Positions 1 through 10,501 of a DNA stretch of 64,000 nt are shown here, one piece after another. The notes under the pieces were generated by a model. The model had not been told where the DNA came from, ran no database searches, and was given only the letters and a program-made list of their open reading frames with translations. The first letter of the stretch is position 1; each line of letters starts with the position of its first letter. Source of the DNA: Xylaria sp. FL1777 (Eukaryota > Ascomycota > Sordariomycetes > Xylariales > Xylariaceae); assembly GCA_022578965.1 (NCBI GenBank), contig MU400571.1, positions 124,001 through 188,000 of the forward strand. Reading direction: 5' to 3'. Position numbers and translations under genes: made by a program.

Positions 1-1178
1 ACCGGCGCTACGGTTAGTTATAATGTTACATGCATAAGCCAAATTCAAGGAGGGCTCCTCCTGTGTTCTTAGTGCCTGGATACGAGACACGCCCTGGTAA
101 CAGGTTTGTTACGGCCGCGGGCGGCTTGCGCTTCCTGGTAGAACGCCGCACCGGATCCTTCGGACACAATGAATGGTACCCTGGCAGGGCTTGTGTGGCC
201 GCCTCTCTAGCCTCCCGGTCGGAAATACGGTGCGCTGTTCCAGTGGAGACATAGGGAGGAGGCTCTATCTACAGCACGACTCTGTCCTTCGCCCGTAAGT
301 ATTGTTCGGATCCTCAATTCGGCTAAGCTTGTTTGCCTGTGACAAGGTCTCTACCCATACTAATACCTCCCAATATCGCATACCAAGGATCCTGCCAGGA
401 GTTAATGTGATTCCCAGGCGGGCAAGCAGATCGCCATCGCTTGCCATTGCAAACAGGTAAGGAAAGGTATCCATTACACGAACCACATGTGTAGGCCGGA
501 CGAGCATAAATGTCATTGCTTCTTTTGATCCCTCGGCATCGCTCCGCGCGTGTTTCATCACTCACCTAGGAGTGTGTACCCTCGGGATTCCATTGGACTT
601 CACAGCAAGCCTCTCAGATCATGGCTTCCTTTGGCTGGAATTGATAGATCATGGCTGCAGTGGCGGCGCCGATCCAGGCGATCACCCCAACACTACCTCA
701 ATACCTGCTCAGTTAATAAATGCGAGCACCAAAGTCCCCGATCGAGACACATTACACGCAGGACAACCATCATCCCACATCGTGCTTAGGTCATCATACC
801 TTACTCGCATGCAGTAGGCAGTTGATGTCCATGGGCATTCATGGTATTATTCATGGTGGTTAGGGGAAGTATAGTCTATCGATAAGAATGCTGATAGGAG
901 ATAAGTAGACATCGAATTATTTGTGGGGCCGCTATGATCTGCTTCACAGCACATGTGTCTCCTTTTTATCATGATACTTCGCGTTGCCCATCTTCAATCA
1001 ATCATGACGAAGCTTTGGATTCTTCATACCTCCACCCCTGCCATTCCTTCTCTGTAAACTAGCCCCAGATGCTGATTGACCTTCCCTATCGCTACTCACC
1101 TTGTGCCGGTTTCGCAGGCAGACGTGTCGAATCCGAGCCGCTTTAGCCCGGCGATTTACTCGCCCAAAGATCGCAATC
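1..1178. other. Gene-free left edge
   Basis: I see no conserved coding sequence here. The open frames (for example 30-254 on + and 265-561 on -) encode no recognisable domain and contain no consistent splice structure. The last few hundred bases are presumably the promoter and 5' leader of the PQ-loop gene that follows. A neighbouring gene could start or end beyond the window edge. Confidence 0.4.
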
Positions 1179-2150
1179 ATGGGCTTCTTCACAAGCCTCG
1201 CCAGCATCGCGGCGCCATTGTTTCTAATTGTGTCTCCGATATTGTCTTATGCCGATCAGGCCATCTCGATGCATCGCGCGAAGTCAAGTGCCGGCTTCTC
1301 CCTCGATATTCCGCTAATCATGCTTGTCGCGTCTATGTTTAGGTGAGTAAAACCTCGCGTTTCGTGTGAGCGTCCTGCTCTGTCGAGAATTCCGTCATTG
1401 ACTGGAAGCCCTAAGGATATTTTACTACCCCGGCGCAAAATACGATGTTGCTCTGCTTGTCCAGTCTTTCTGCAATATTTTCATGCAGGCTATTCTCTTG
1501 AAGATCGCCCTCGATCACCGCCCAGCTTCATCATCCAGGGGTGGAGATGCCGCGGTCCCTTTTGCCGGATCGCAGGACGGTCACTTAGGTCTACGGCGAC
1601 CCTACAAGTTTTGGCAGTGGCGCTCGTCGAAACCGTTGGTCTACCGTCCCTCTTGACCATACTGCTCTCAGCGACTAACCTCATTTCTCTTAGTTATTGG
1701 CAGTTTCTGCTGTATTTGTTCGTCACTCTATCCGTCCTCGAACTCCTCATTGCCCCATTCAATTCGATATACCCTACCTACTCGGTATTAATTGGATACA
1801 TTGGTCTTTCAGTCGAGGCCACGCTCCCTCTTCCACAGCTCTACGCCAATGCACAGTCTAAGTCGTGTAAAGGCTTCCGCTTCTCGGTATTGGCCAGTTG
1901 GATAGTAGGCGATTCCATGAAAATGTTTTGGTTCTTTACCGCTACAACAGAGATCCCTTTGGCTTTCAAGTTGTGTGGCGTCTTCCAAGCCATCTGCGAT
2001 GCATTAATAGGCGTTCAGTATTTTATATACGGGAACCAGGCGCCCCAACCGGCAAAGACACAGCAGCAGGACTGGGAACTTGCAGGGAAATCATCTTCAG
2101 CCAATGGATGGCCAGCGCCTATCGGCAGGTCAGTCGCTGAAGCCTTTTAA
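1179..2150 (+). CDS. PQ-loop repeat membrane protein (SLC66A2/PQLC1-like)
   Basis: The model has three exons (1179-1342, 1416-1634, 1694-2150) and gives about 279 aa. The start is MGFFTSLASIAAP. Two PQ-loop-type units are visible: SPILSYADQAISMHRAKSSAG near the N-terminus, and LPLPQLYANAQSKSCKGF in the last exon, each followed by a helix. Several hydrophobic helices, including FLLYLFVTLSVLELLIAPF and YSVLIGYIGLSVEATLPLP, fit the seven-helix topology of the family. PQ-loop proteins of this branch act in endomembranes, where animal homologues are tied to lysosome/Golgi trafficking and small-solute transport; the substrate here is unknown. The first intron has a standard GTGAGT donor. The second starts GTTGGT, which is unusual, but its removal restores the conserved FWQWRSSKPYWQF junction. 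The family call is firm; the specific function is inferred. Confidence 0.85.
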
Positions 2151-4325
2151 TCCCCCTTTTAGAATGTCTCAAAGTCACAAATCTCCTAATCTGGAATATC
2201 CTGTTCTCGCTGCTCCTGCAAGCTCCTGAGACTAAGGAATTTTTACCACATGCGGAATTTACTGACTCCAGCGTTCTAACTAGGCGAACCCCAATGACAG
2301 AGAAAAGTCATTATTGAAAACAAAAAACCGTTACCCGGTTTGTGTATGGGTAAGTACCTATGCAGGGTAGAGTAGTATCGTACCAGTAAGCTACGATGGT
2401 GAAAATATTCCAATAGTTAGCCTCCAGATATAGAACTTCATCTCAATTTAAAACCTAGCCAATATCTAATTAAACTCATTCGAGGAAACCTCCTATCTAC
2501 TCAGTAGGTCATTCCTCAACTCAGACGATGCTTAGCTATTCGGCAGTTTAAGTTGGATTTACTACATTAGGAAATGGTTCGTGCTGTGCAGGGGTCAGAT
2601 TGATAAGATCCGCAGGGATCATCGCTAGACTCGCGGTTTGTCCTCTTAAATGCTGTGCCATTGTTGTGAATTAGTGTTATGGAATACAAAGAGCTCTTGG
2701 TTTGAGAAAGAGCCAGCCATTTTCTTGTCATGTTCGAGGATGAGTTAACTTCATAATTCCATAGTATATAAAATTCATTTCCTATTGGCTTTTCTCAAAA
2801 AGGTAGAGAATGCAAGCTAATTGTCTTATTGTGACCTCACATCGAGCACGGAAGTCACTATTAACAGCCCTGCACATATATTCATGCCCATTTATGAGGT
2901 TCAAGTGCCTCTTTCTACTCCCTTTCCTCGAGTCTCTCTACAACTACTTTGAGAAGTGTCAACCTTGAAAAGTAGGTACACGTACCAGGGCTATCCCCAT
3001 ACCTCCTGATATATTCGTCATTGACGACCCAATTCTACGATCAACTTTCACGATTTATTAGTGTCAATTCTAGAACAAAGTTCTATGCTCCCATCGAATC
3101 GAGGGCTATTAATCATTGCATGGCGATTGAGTACTTCGTCTTTTCCTAAGGGCCAGCGAATCCACAGAAACACCTGGGTACAGAGAGAAGTCACTGGACT
3201 CAAGTACTTTCCTACCTCGCAAAATCATCTAAGGACAGTGCGTACTGTGGTAAGTTTTTCTGGTTGATATGAAACATTCCACATGTTCTTACAATTACCT
3301 ACCGTATGACATTGGTTGTCATGGGCCCAAGGACTATCGAACTTGTTGCCCCTAGCTACCTTGACTGAGGGGACGCAGGGCAAGAGGTCAAACTACTGCT
3401 ACAACAATAGTTTGCAGTTGGGACGTCCATTGCGGAATAACGATCGTGAGGCTAACTTGGGATACGTTTAGGTCCACCGTTATAAGGCATTGCAGTCTAC
3501 TGAGTAGATCTGTGTGCCAGCGTCAAGGCAATATTTAAGTTTGACAATACCTATCAACTCTTCCTAACCTACCTAAGAGGAGGCAACTTAGAGTACTACC
3601 AACTCCGACGCAACATCATCATAATCCGTCTAGCCTCGACTGTTCCGCAAAGAGAATACTCTAGCAACCTCTGTCCATTATTAGGAAAGTACGGAGTGTA
3701 AGTGCTTCATGAGTTTGACTCCAGGCTCCTTCCTATTGCTGTTGATTCTAGAGATCAAAATACCCCAAAACTCCCCCGGCTACCAGACCAGCAGCAGCTA
3801 AATTCATCTTGTTTACATCCATTCAAGCATTGACAACCACAACTATTCTCGCCAACCCACATTCGACCTGAACACATCAATACAAACGCGACCCAAACAC
3901 GTAGTGTTTACTGATTTCTAGCAAGCTGCAGACCATAACTCTCTTTTTTCCCAAATCGCTTACAGCATCTCCGACTTCACCTTGCACTCAGAAGTCCTTA
4001 AGTACCTAGGTACCTAGTGCAACTCAACCACCTTCGACCGCAGCTACCTCTACTCACCCCTTCCGTCTTGATCTTCATACCTGCACACAACAATCGTAAG
4101 TATCCCTCATTAGTGTCTCGAGTACATGTTTCCCTGTTCCATTTACCACCTTCATGACCTTCTTGCCTTCTTATCTTCTCGCCTTCTTGACGCTCCTCCC
4201 GCCACCCATCTCTAGCGACTCATCACTCAATAGGTTCCTCACCATAACGACAATAACTGATAGATGACAATATTGGCCTGTCAGAAGATACCAACTTTCT
4301 CAACAGTCGATAACTCGTCATCATC
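2151..4325. other. Intergenic region, no gene recognised
   Basis: About 2.2 kb lie between two genes on the + strand. All open frames are short and without similarity I can recognise. The right-hand 700 bases are pyrimidine-rich (many CTC/TTC runs) and contain a CCTAGGTACCTAG palindrome near 4005-4017. They look like the promoter and 5' leader of the gene at 4326. Confidence 0.4.
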
Positions 4326-5846
4326 ATGGCATCTCAAGGGAAAAATAAAACCAACTTCAAGACTTACGAGGCAAGCACCCGTCTGCTCGCTGCTGTCATT
4401 GCCACCAACACTGTCAAGCTCGATTATGCTGGTAAGTTATTACATCCTTCTCATTGGGTAACCTGTCACTATGAACTGTCTCTTTCCCCCACTATAGCCA
4501 CTACACATATCTTTAAATCCCCTTCTAACCCGGTGATTTCTCTGTCGGTAGAACTGGCATCCTTTGTCGGTGGTGGAGCAACCAAGGATGCCATTAACCA
4601 TCGACTTCGACCTATCAAGCAGCTAGCCAAGATGCAGGCTGCTTGTATACAACGTGGCGAGGATCCTGGTAACTTGCCTGTCGACAAAGGAGGTAATGCT
4701 CTTTAATTTAAGTCTTGTCTCGACACGTCTTGTATCTCCTATTCCATTGTTAATGCCGTCCCTCCATTGCCCCATTCCATTCCCGTATAGTTTTTTCACC
4801 ATTGTCAGAGGAGTCATCTGATTAGCCATAGCGCTTGCCGAGCTTGTTGGTGAAGGTATCACCAGCTCTGCCTTGGAGCATCGCATGCGCCCGATCAGGC
4901 AGTTAGCTAAGGAGTTCGTTGCTGAGCTCGACAAGAAGCAGAAGATGAAGTCCGGCAAGTTGCTGGCTGAGGAAGGAGGTGAATCTTTGCGCCTTCCGAT
5001 GCCTCTTCACACACAGGCAAACCTTCCAGTATACACCAAAATGACGCTACTTATCATCAAATCGCATTGCTGTGTTTCTTTCATAACCTCATTGCTCGTT
5101 TCCTTACAATATAAGACTATCTAAATGGAAGCTAACTTTCTCTAGAAATCCAAAAGCTCTTTGGCGAATCCACGCCTAGTGGCATCGAATGGCAGTTTCG
5201 TGATATCAAGAACCTAGGCAAAGCCCAGCAAGAAGCCGTCAAGAAAGGCCAGAACCCCGCTACACTTCCCGTGAGTGGTATTCCTTCTGGCCGCAAAAGG
5301 GCTGCGGGTGCAAGCACCCCTGGCTCTGGAGCTACTGCTCGAACACCTGGCACCGGGGCGCGAGGCCGCAAGCGCACTGCACCAGCTGCCCTCGCCCCGC
5401 TAGACTCCTCCGACGATAACGGGGACAATGGCTCAGACGACGACGTTGAAACCCCCAGTAAGCGTCCCGTCACGAAGAAAGCCAAGGTCACGGCTGCAAC
5501 GCCGACGCCTCAGAAGGATAACGGAGACGTTACTGCTCTTGGACGCACTCCTACCAAGACGGTCACCAGTACTCCTACTGTTGCGGCGGCTCCTCATGCT
5601 GCGAACGCCTCCATCTTCGGTGATGGTGCAAGCACCTCGGCTGTAATGTTCTCTAGCGAGGTGTTCGACTACGGGGCTCAGACGAGCACTGCCCGTGGCG
5701 CACAGTATCATGTTCAGACCACTAAACCCGCCACCAACTCAACCTTCATAAAGAAGGAGTTTAAGACCGGCGCGAATCCCTTCCTCGGCTCTATGAATGG
5801 TTGTGGCTTTGATGAAGGAGACCATTTCGAGGATGGCGAGATTTAA
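4326..5846 (+). CDS. Nuclear-type protein with repeated Myb-like (Myb_DNA-bind_8-like) segments
   Basis: The four exons (4326-4431, 4552-4692, 4826-4978, 5146-5846) give 366 aa. Exons 1 and 2 together encode a helical unit resembling the fungal Myb_DNA-bind_8 fold: TRLLAAVIATNTVKLDYAEL followed by FVGGGATKDAINHRLRPIKQ. Exon 3 repeats only the second half (LVGEGITSSALEHRMRPIRQ). The start of exon 4 repeats it again, more diverged (LFGESTPSGIEWQFRDIKNL). All three introns are phase 1, so exons 2 and 3 are symmetric 47- and 51-codon modules. The C-terminal half is low-complexity, with GRKR-type basic patches (AT-hook-like), a TPSKRPVTKKAKV nuclear-localisation candidate and an acidic stretch. 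A DNA- or chromatin-binding role is inferred from this composition. The exact family membership is tentative. Confidence 0.75.
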
Positions 5847-7377
5847 TGTTTTGTCTCACCTGGGACATCTCTGCCTGCACCATCTTCAGCAGGACAGACG
5901 ATAAGATTTTCTGGTGCTTGATCTACTTCTGGCACTCATTTCGGAGTTTCATTCTGTGGCTTCCAATTTCACCAGTGCCTTTGCGAACATATCCGTAGGT
6001 GTTCGACGGTGGAGACGAAAATCTTATATTATGGATCAATGACGGGGTCGATCAATCTTGCAATAGCAAGCACATAACCTATAGGACACTATTCATTGCA
6101 CGCACTATAGATACGACGTTCGGCTGGTAGCTGGTTTTGTCTACCTGCTTAGTCTTTTTGACGAGACGCTATGGTACGATACGATACGATAATAACCCCC
6201 TTGCCTCGTCAGTCTCTACTCTTTTCCCTTCGTTCGAGTCTAAAGCCCGATATGTATGCCAAAGAAACGAAAGAAGAGGATAGCAAGGGATTGTTGTCTC
6301 GACAGTATGGAACCAAATCCAAACAAAGGGGACACACATAGGAGGAATAGGGAAATGTGATTGGCAAGTAAATCGAGGGAAGGAAAACATTAAAAAAAAA
6401 AGGGATAGGCATAAAAAGGGAGGTAGGGAGGATGAAAAGAAGAAACCGGATATCTACCTATGGATTGGACTTCTTCCAATTTGAGAATAGGAGATATCGC
6501 GTGAACTTTGCCGAACAACTTTCCCAATGTACTACTAGGACTACCTACAAAGGACACAGCACCATTTGCACTATTATGCCTGCTGGTGCCTAGGTAATTA
6601 ATTTCGCGTTATATTCTTGGTCTTCAGTCTAAAATAAGTCGCATCTCCTCCGTGCAAACCTTTGTAGATTTATCCGTTATCTCCTTCGAAACCTCGCTCT
6701 CTCCTAGTCATAGAGAGAAAGGGTGAGTTAGGTATTGGGCTCAAAATGATCCTCCTTCTGTTCTAATTCTAATACACGGCCTAGCTATTGACATTTTGAC
6801 CAAGCTTTGGCATGTTGACGAAATACCTGGGCTGGTGAGTATCGAAACGGCCAGTGAGTGGTATTTGTCCTTAAGAGTCAATGGTATATCGCCAAATTTC
6901 CGATGGTCTATAGTCATAGGATAGCCCGGAAAAGTAGCGTGCATGTGCATCTACCTTTAGTACCGATGTGTCATATATAGAAATCGCTCTAATGACCTGT
7001 CCGCAAATTCGATATCTTACGAGGTTCTTTACATATATCGATGCTACGGTCGTTTCACACAAGAGGCTCGAAGAGAAATATATCTCTACTTTGAAGTCAC
7101 GTCAGAAGCACAACAACAACTGAAATAAAATACAACATATTTATATATGAGCTTGAATAGGCTGTCCTTTTCTCTATCCCCTGTTATGCTTACTTTACAG
7201 ACGCTACATGTGGGATAAACAAGTCCATAGCACGTACCAGTAAGAGAGAGAACTCGGAAGCGCATGCCCTGACTGATATACCAATACGATGGCCCGCTTC
7301 CTACTCCTGACCTTCTTCGCGATTCCTTTACTCTTCTTCTTCTCGTGCGATATCCAACTGTTAAAGAATTTGCCGGC
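5847..7377. other. Convergent intergenic region
   Basis: Two genes converge on this 1.5-kb stretch, so it should hold the two 3' UTRs and terminators. The open frames on the minus strand near 6169-6412 are short and have no recognisable domain. No RNA gene was recognised. Confidence 0.4.
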
Positions 7378-9441
7378 TTAATTCAATAATAACCCCCACA
7401 AAGCCTCATTGTCCATATAATCATGGTGTATGATATTGACCAGCCAGGAATCGGTGCGCGCCGCTTCGAGCAGCTTTTCACTCTCGTGTCCCTTGCCGTA
7501 AACCTGCGCCCACTCACCGAAGATGCCGAATGCCTCTTCGGCCCAGGCGCGGAAGCTGACCTCTTCGATGATAGTGGGTGTTAAGATCTCTTTGCCGGGG
7601 AACACGCCCCAGGTCACGGCGTTGGTACTGCTCTCACCCATTTTGTAGCTGCCATTTCCTGCATCGGCGGTCTCGGTGCTACCCGAGGCTGAGACGCCGC
7701 CTGAGAAATCCGACGACACAAAGTCACCGGCCGCGTTTGTCGCGTAGTATGTTACCATACTACTAACCTCGGGGCTCACTAACTTTTCGCGTATGGTATT
7801 CCATGCGGCAGCTGGGATAAAGAACTCCACGAACGCTTTCTGGAACACGAAGCCATGGCGAGGGCCCCAACCGAAGGTGGGATCCTCTGAGGGTAATCCA
7901 TTGACGGCGGGTTGCGAAGCAACTGTCCACAGCCCCCGCTGATTTAGTCGTATCAGCTGACTTGTTATGGTTCCCGTCTCTTCATGGACCTCTTCTTCGC
8001 TCCAGGGAATCGCGGTGAGTTCTCCTTTCAAATGACGCACAAATAGCGTGTTTATATCCTCCAGGCTCTTGGGGTGGCCCCAAAGGGACACGGCTTGAGC
8101 TCGCGTTACATGTAGAGTAGGTCCATAGCCGTCGATCTCGCCGTAGGCAGGAGAGCGCGCATCACCCCAACGGCCATTAGGGTAGTCGTCCCAGGTGGCC
8201 TCGCGACCAAGAACACCCTCGCCCTCAGATATCGCAAGAGTGTTGGCGCGAGTATTGATGGCCCCAGCTTTCAAGCCTACCTCTGCCTGAGACGCCTCAT
8301 ATTCGGGGTGAGATAGCGTTCGTTCAGATACGATAACTCGGTTACGTGGCTCTGAACCGACAGTTGATTGCCTTCGCGACTGACTTATGTCCTGAGTATG
8401 AAAATCCAGGGCTGACGCGCCGTTAATGACAAGGTCGGGTATATTCGCTAGCGGCCCATCGTCCACAATGGCCTCTTCCTCGGGCGTGCTAGATATTAAG
8501 TGTGCACGTTCGACGATGAAAGAAACGGCCTTCTCCAAATTTAATGTATAAAAGTGGAATCCCTTGGGACTTGGTGTCCTACCCTGAATATCCTTGACTT
8601 GCTCGATAATTTCGCATAAAATATCGACGCCGACAGTTTTCACTTTCTCGTCGTCCTTTTTGACAGCATCCAACCGAGCCATTATTTCATCAGGGATCCT
8701 AGCGTGGCTCAGCTTGGTTGTCCGCTTGATCATCTGGTAATTTTGTATAGGCATGAGGCCAGGGATGATAGGCATCGTCTTGAAAGCACCGCTGGGGTGT
8801 TCTCTTAAAGTCCGCTCAAAATGTCCATAGGAGTCTGTATCGAAGAAGAGTTGGGTCATGAGAAAGTCAGCCCCCGCCAGGGTCTTTTCGACCAGATAGG
8901 GCAGATCGTGCTCTAAACTCTGACCTAGCGGATGACTCTCGTCCGCATGTCCTTCCGGGTACGCAGCGACGCCGATACAGAAATAGTCGCCGTACTTATT
9001 TCTAATGTACTTCACCAAGTCGATAGCCCATACAAACCCCTCGTCAATGGCATTCTCGGGATTCTCATTAGCATCCCGATACTCGGCTGCTCGCGGAGGG
9101 TCGCCCCTCAGCGCCAGTATGTTTCTTATTCCGAGAGCCTTGGCGTCTTCCAAGGCATTGTCTATCATCTTGCGGCTCATGTTTGTACACGTGAGATGCA
9201 GACACGTGGTGAGGTTGAGTTCTCTCTGACATATCTCGGCCAGCTCAAGGGACTTGGTTGCAGTAGAGCCACCTGCGCCCCACGTAACGTTCACGAATAG
9301 AGGCCGCAGGGCACGCGCCATTCGGTCGAGGCGGTCGCGCAAGTTCGAGAATCCCATTGCGGTCTTGGGGGGGAAGAATTCGAGCGAAAAGTAATTGGCG
9401 TCGGCCGGCAAAGCGGCTATCTTGTCTGTAATCTTCTCCAT
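7378..9441 (-). CDS. met12: Methylenetetrahydrofolate reductase, Met12 type
   Basis: This enzyme reduces 5,10-methylene-THF to 5-methyl-THF, the methyl donor for methionine synthesis, in the cytosol. The model is a single exon of 687 aa starting at MEKITDKIAAL. The N-terminal FAD barrel is clear: YFSLEFFPPKT, FVNVTWGAGGST, LHLTCTNM, NILALRGDPP, FCIGVAAYPEGH, GADFLMTQLFFDTDSY and IIPGLMPI. The GFHFYTLNLEKA block closes the catalytic half. The C-terminal regulatory region ends with the conserved NAVTWGVFPGKEI and HHDYMDNEALWGLL blocks. The wording of the FFPPKT, KLSHARIP and TVGVDILCE motifs matches Met12 rather than Met13 of yeast. An in-frame ATG lies at 9546, 105 bases further upstream. The segment between the two starts contains a 9-bp repeat and a TTTCCACAG acceptor-like site just before MEKIT, so I prefer the shorter start. 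The gene is divergent from the aminotransferase. Confidence 0.95.
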   Translation of the reverse strand: MEKITDKIAALPADANYFSLEFFPPKTAMGFSNLRDRLDRMARALRPLFVNVTWGAGGSTATKSLELAEICQRELNLTTCLHLTCTNMSRKMIDNALEDAKALGIRNILALRGDPPRAAEYRDANENPENAIDEGFVWAIDLVKYIRNKYGDYFCIGVAAYPEGHADESHPLGQSLEHDLPYLVEKTLAGADFLMTQLFFDTDSYGHFERTLREHPSGAFKTMPIIPGLMPIQNYQMIKRTTKLSHARIPDEIMARLDAVKKDDEKVKTVGVDILCEIIEQVKDIQGRTPSPKGFHFYTLNLEKAVSFIVERAHLISSTPEEEAIVDDGPLANIPDLVINGASALDFHTQDISQSRRQSTVGSEPRNRVIVSERTLSHPEYEASQAEVGLKAGAINTRANTLAISEGEGVLGREATWDDYPNGRWGDARSPAYGEIDGYGPTLHVTRAQAVSLWGHPKSLEDINTLFVRHLKGELTAIPWSEEEVHEETGTITSQLIRLNQRGLWTVASQPAVNGLPSEDPTFGWGPRHGFVFQKAFVEFFIPAAAWNTIREKLVSPEVSSMVTYYATNAAGDFVSSDFSGGVSASGSTETADAGNGSYKMGESSTNAVTWGVFPGKEILTPTIIEEVSFRAWAEEAFGIFGEWAQVYGKGHESEKLLEAARTDSWLVNIIHHDYMDNEALWGLLLN

Positions 9442-9469
9442 AGCGGGCAACTGTGGAAAGGAAAAGAAA

Positions 9470-9496
9470 GGATAGGAGGGATAGGAGGGATAGGAG
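9470..9496. repeat. 9-bp tandem repeat in the met12 leader
   Basis: Three exact copies of GGATAGGAG (+ strand) sit just upstream of the preferred met12 start. If the upstream ATG at 9546 is used, they encode Ser-Tyr-Pro three times. Confidence 0.85.
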
Positions 9497-9546
9497 GCGG
9501 AGCGCCTAGGTTGGTCCTCTACAACCGGTAACCTTGGAATAGTCAA

Positions 9547-10501
9547 GGAGTACGGATGTAGGCTGCGAGGGCGTGCAATAAAGGAGTGGGTGTACGTGCG
9601 CTGTCGTGTAGGCAGATGTTGGAAGTGGTCTTTTTTTCCTTTTGGCGGGGCAGAGAAGTCAATCAGTTACCTAGTCGCCTTCTGCCGACGGTGGCCGAGA
9701 GGTGTTTTCGAATGCACAAGAGGTAACTTTTCAATTTTAGAGCTTTTAATAATATCAATACCCAGTCATATCTTATGTCTTGTGGAGTTTTTTTTTTTTT
9801 TTCCTTGGGTTGCAATTGCTTTTCACCTTGATTACGACTACCATCATGATCCGGGATCGGAGTATTCGTGATTTCATTATACCTAGGTAGGTAGATAATG
9901 CGCCCCTCATATGCGTGCCGTTCAACGCTCATCGACGTAATCGATTCGAGATTTGAATATAGCGGATACATGTATATGCGGCCCACCTCCCGATGCCACG
10001 GTACCGATTTCCTAATCGGGTCAAAGCCGCTCCACTCCATCCTACGCTAGTTGTGCCTGGGATCTAAGGTTAAAGATAAGGAAAAGGCGTTGGACACAGC
10101 AAGCCGGAGCGGGAGGCTCGGCCGGCTCGCCGAGCGGAACATGCCTGAACCATGGAAAATCGGTTATCTACTGCGTATATGTACTGCTGGGTCCTACTGT
10201 AGAAGGAGTCGATTTGTAATCGGCCTGGGCATGCGCAGACACCAGATACCGAACAATAGTTCCCTACCCAGGTACCTTGGGACAGGCACCCGTCCAAGCA
10301 CTCTCACCTCCTTTCCTTTCCTTTCCTTTCCCTCTGCCCACACCCTACCTATACTGGAGTCTACACTAGGTACACACTATACATAGATAACGTACCTAGC
10401 CTACGCTGTCGTAGATAGAGCTCTCAATGCTTGTTGCGTCGGATCATTCCACGATCCCGTCTTCCGCCTCGTCGTAGCTACTTGGGACAGCCGAACCCAA
10501 G
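9547..10501. promoter_or_regulatory. Divergent promoter region, met12 / aromatic aminotransferase
   Basis: This is the only space between two head-to-head genes, so it must hold both promoters. Visible simple sequence includes a T15 tract near 9788-9802, which could serve as a poly(dA:dT) nucleosome-depleted element, and four CCTTT-like units near 10311-10330. No specific factor site could be assigned with confidence. Confidence 0.4.
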
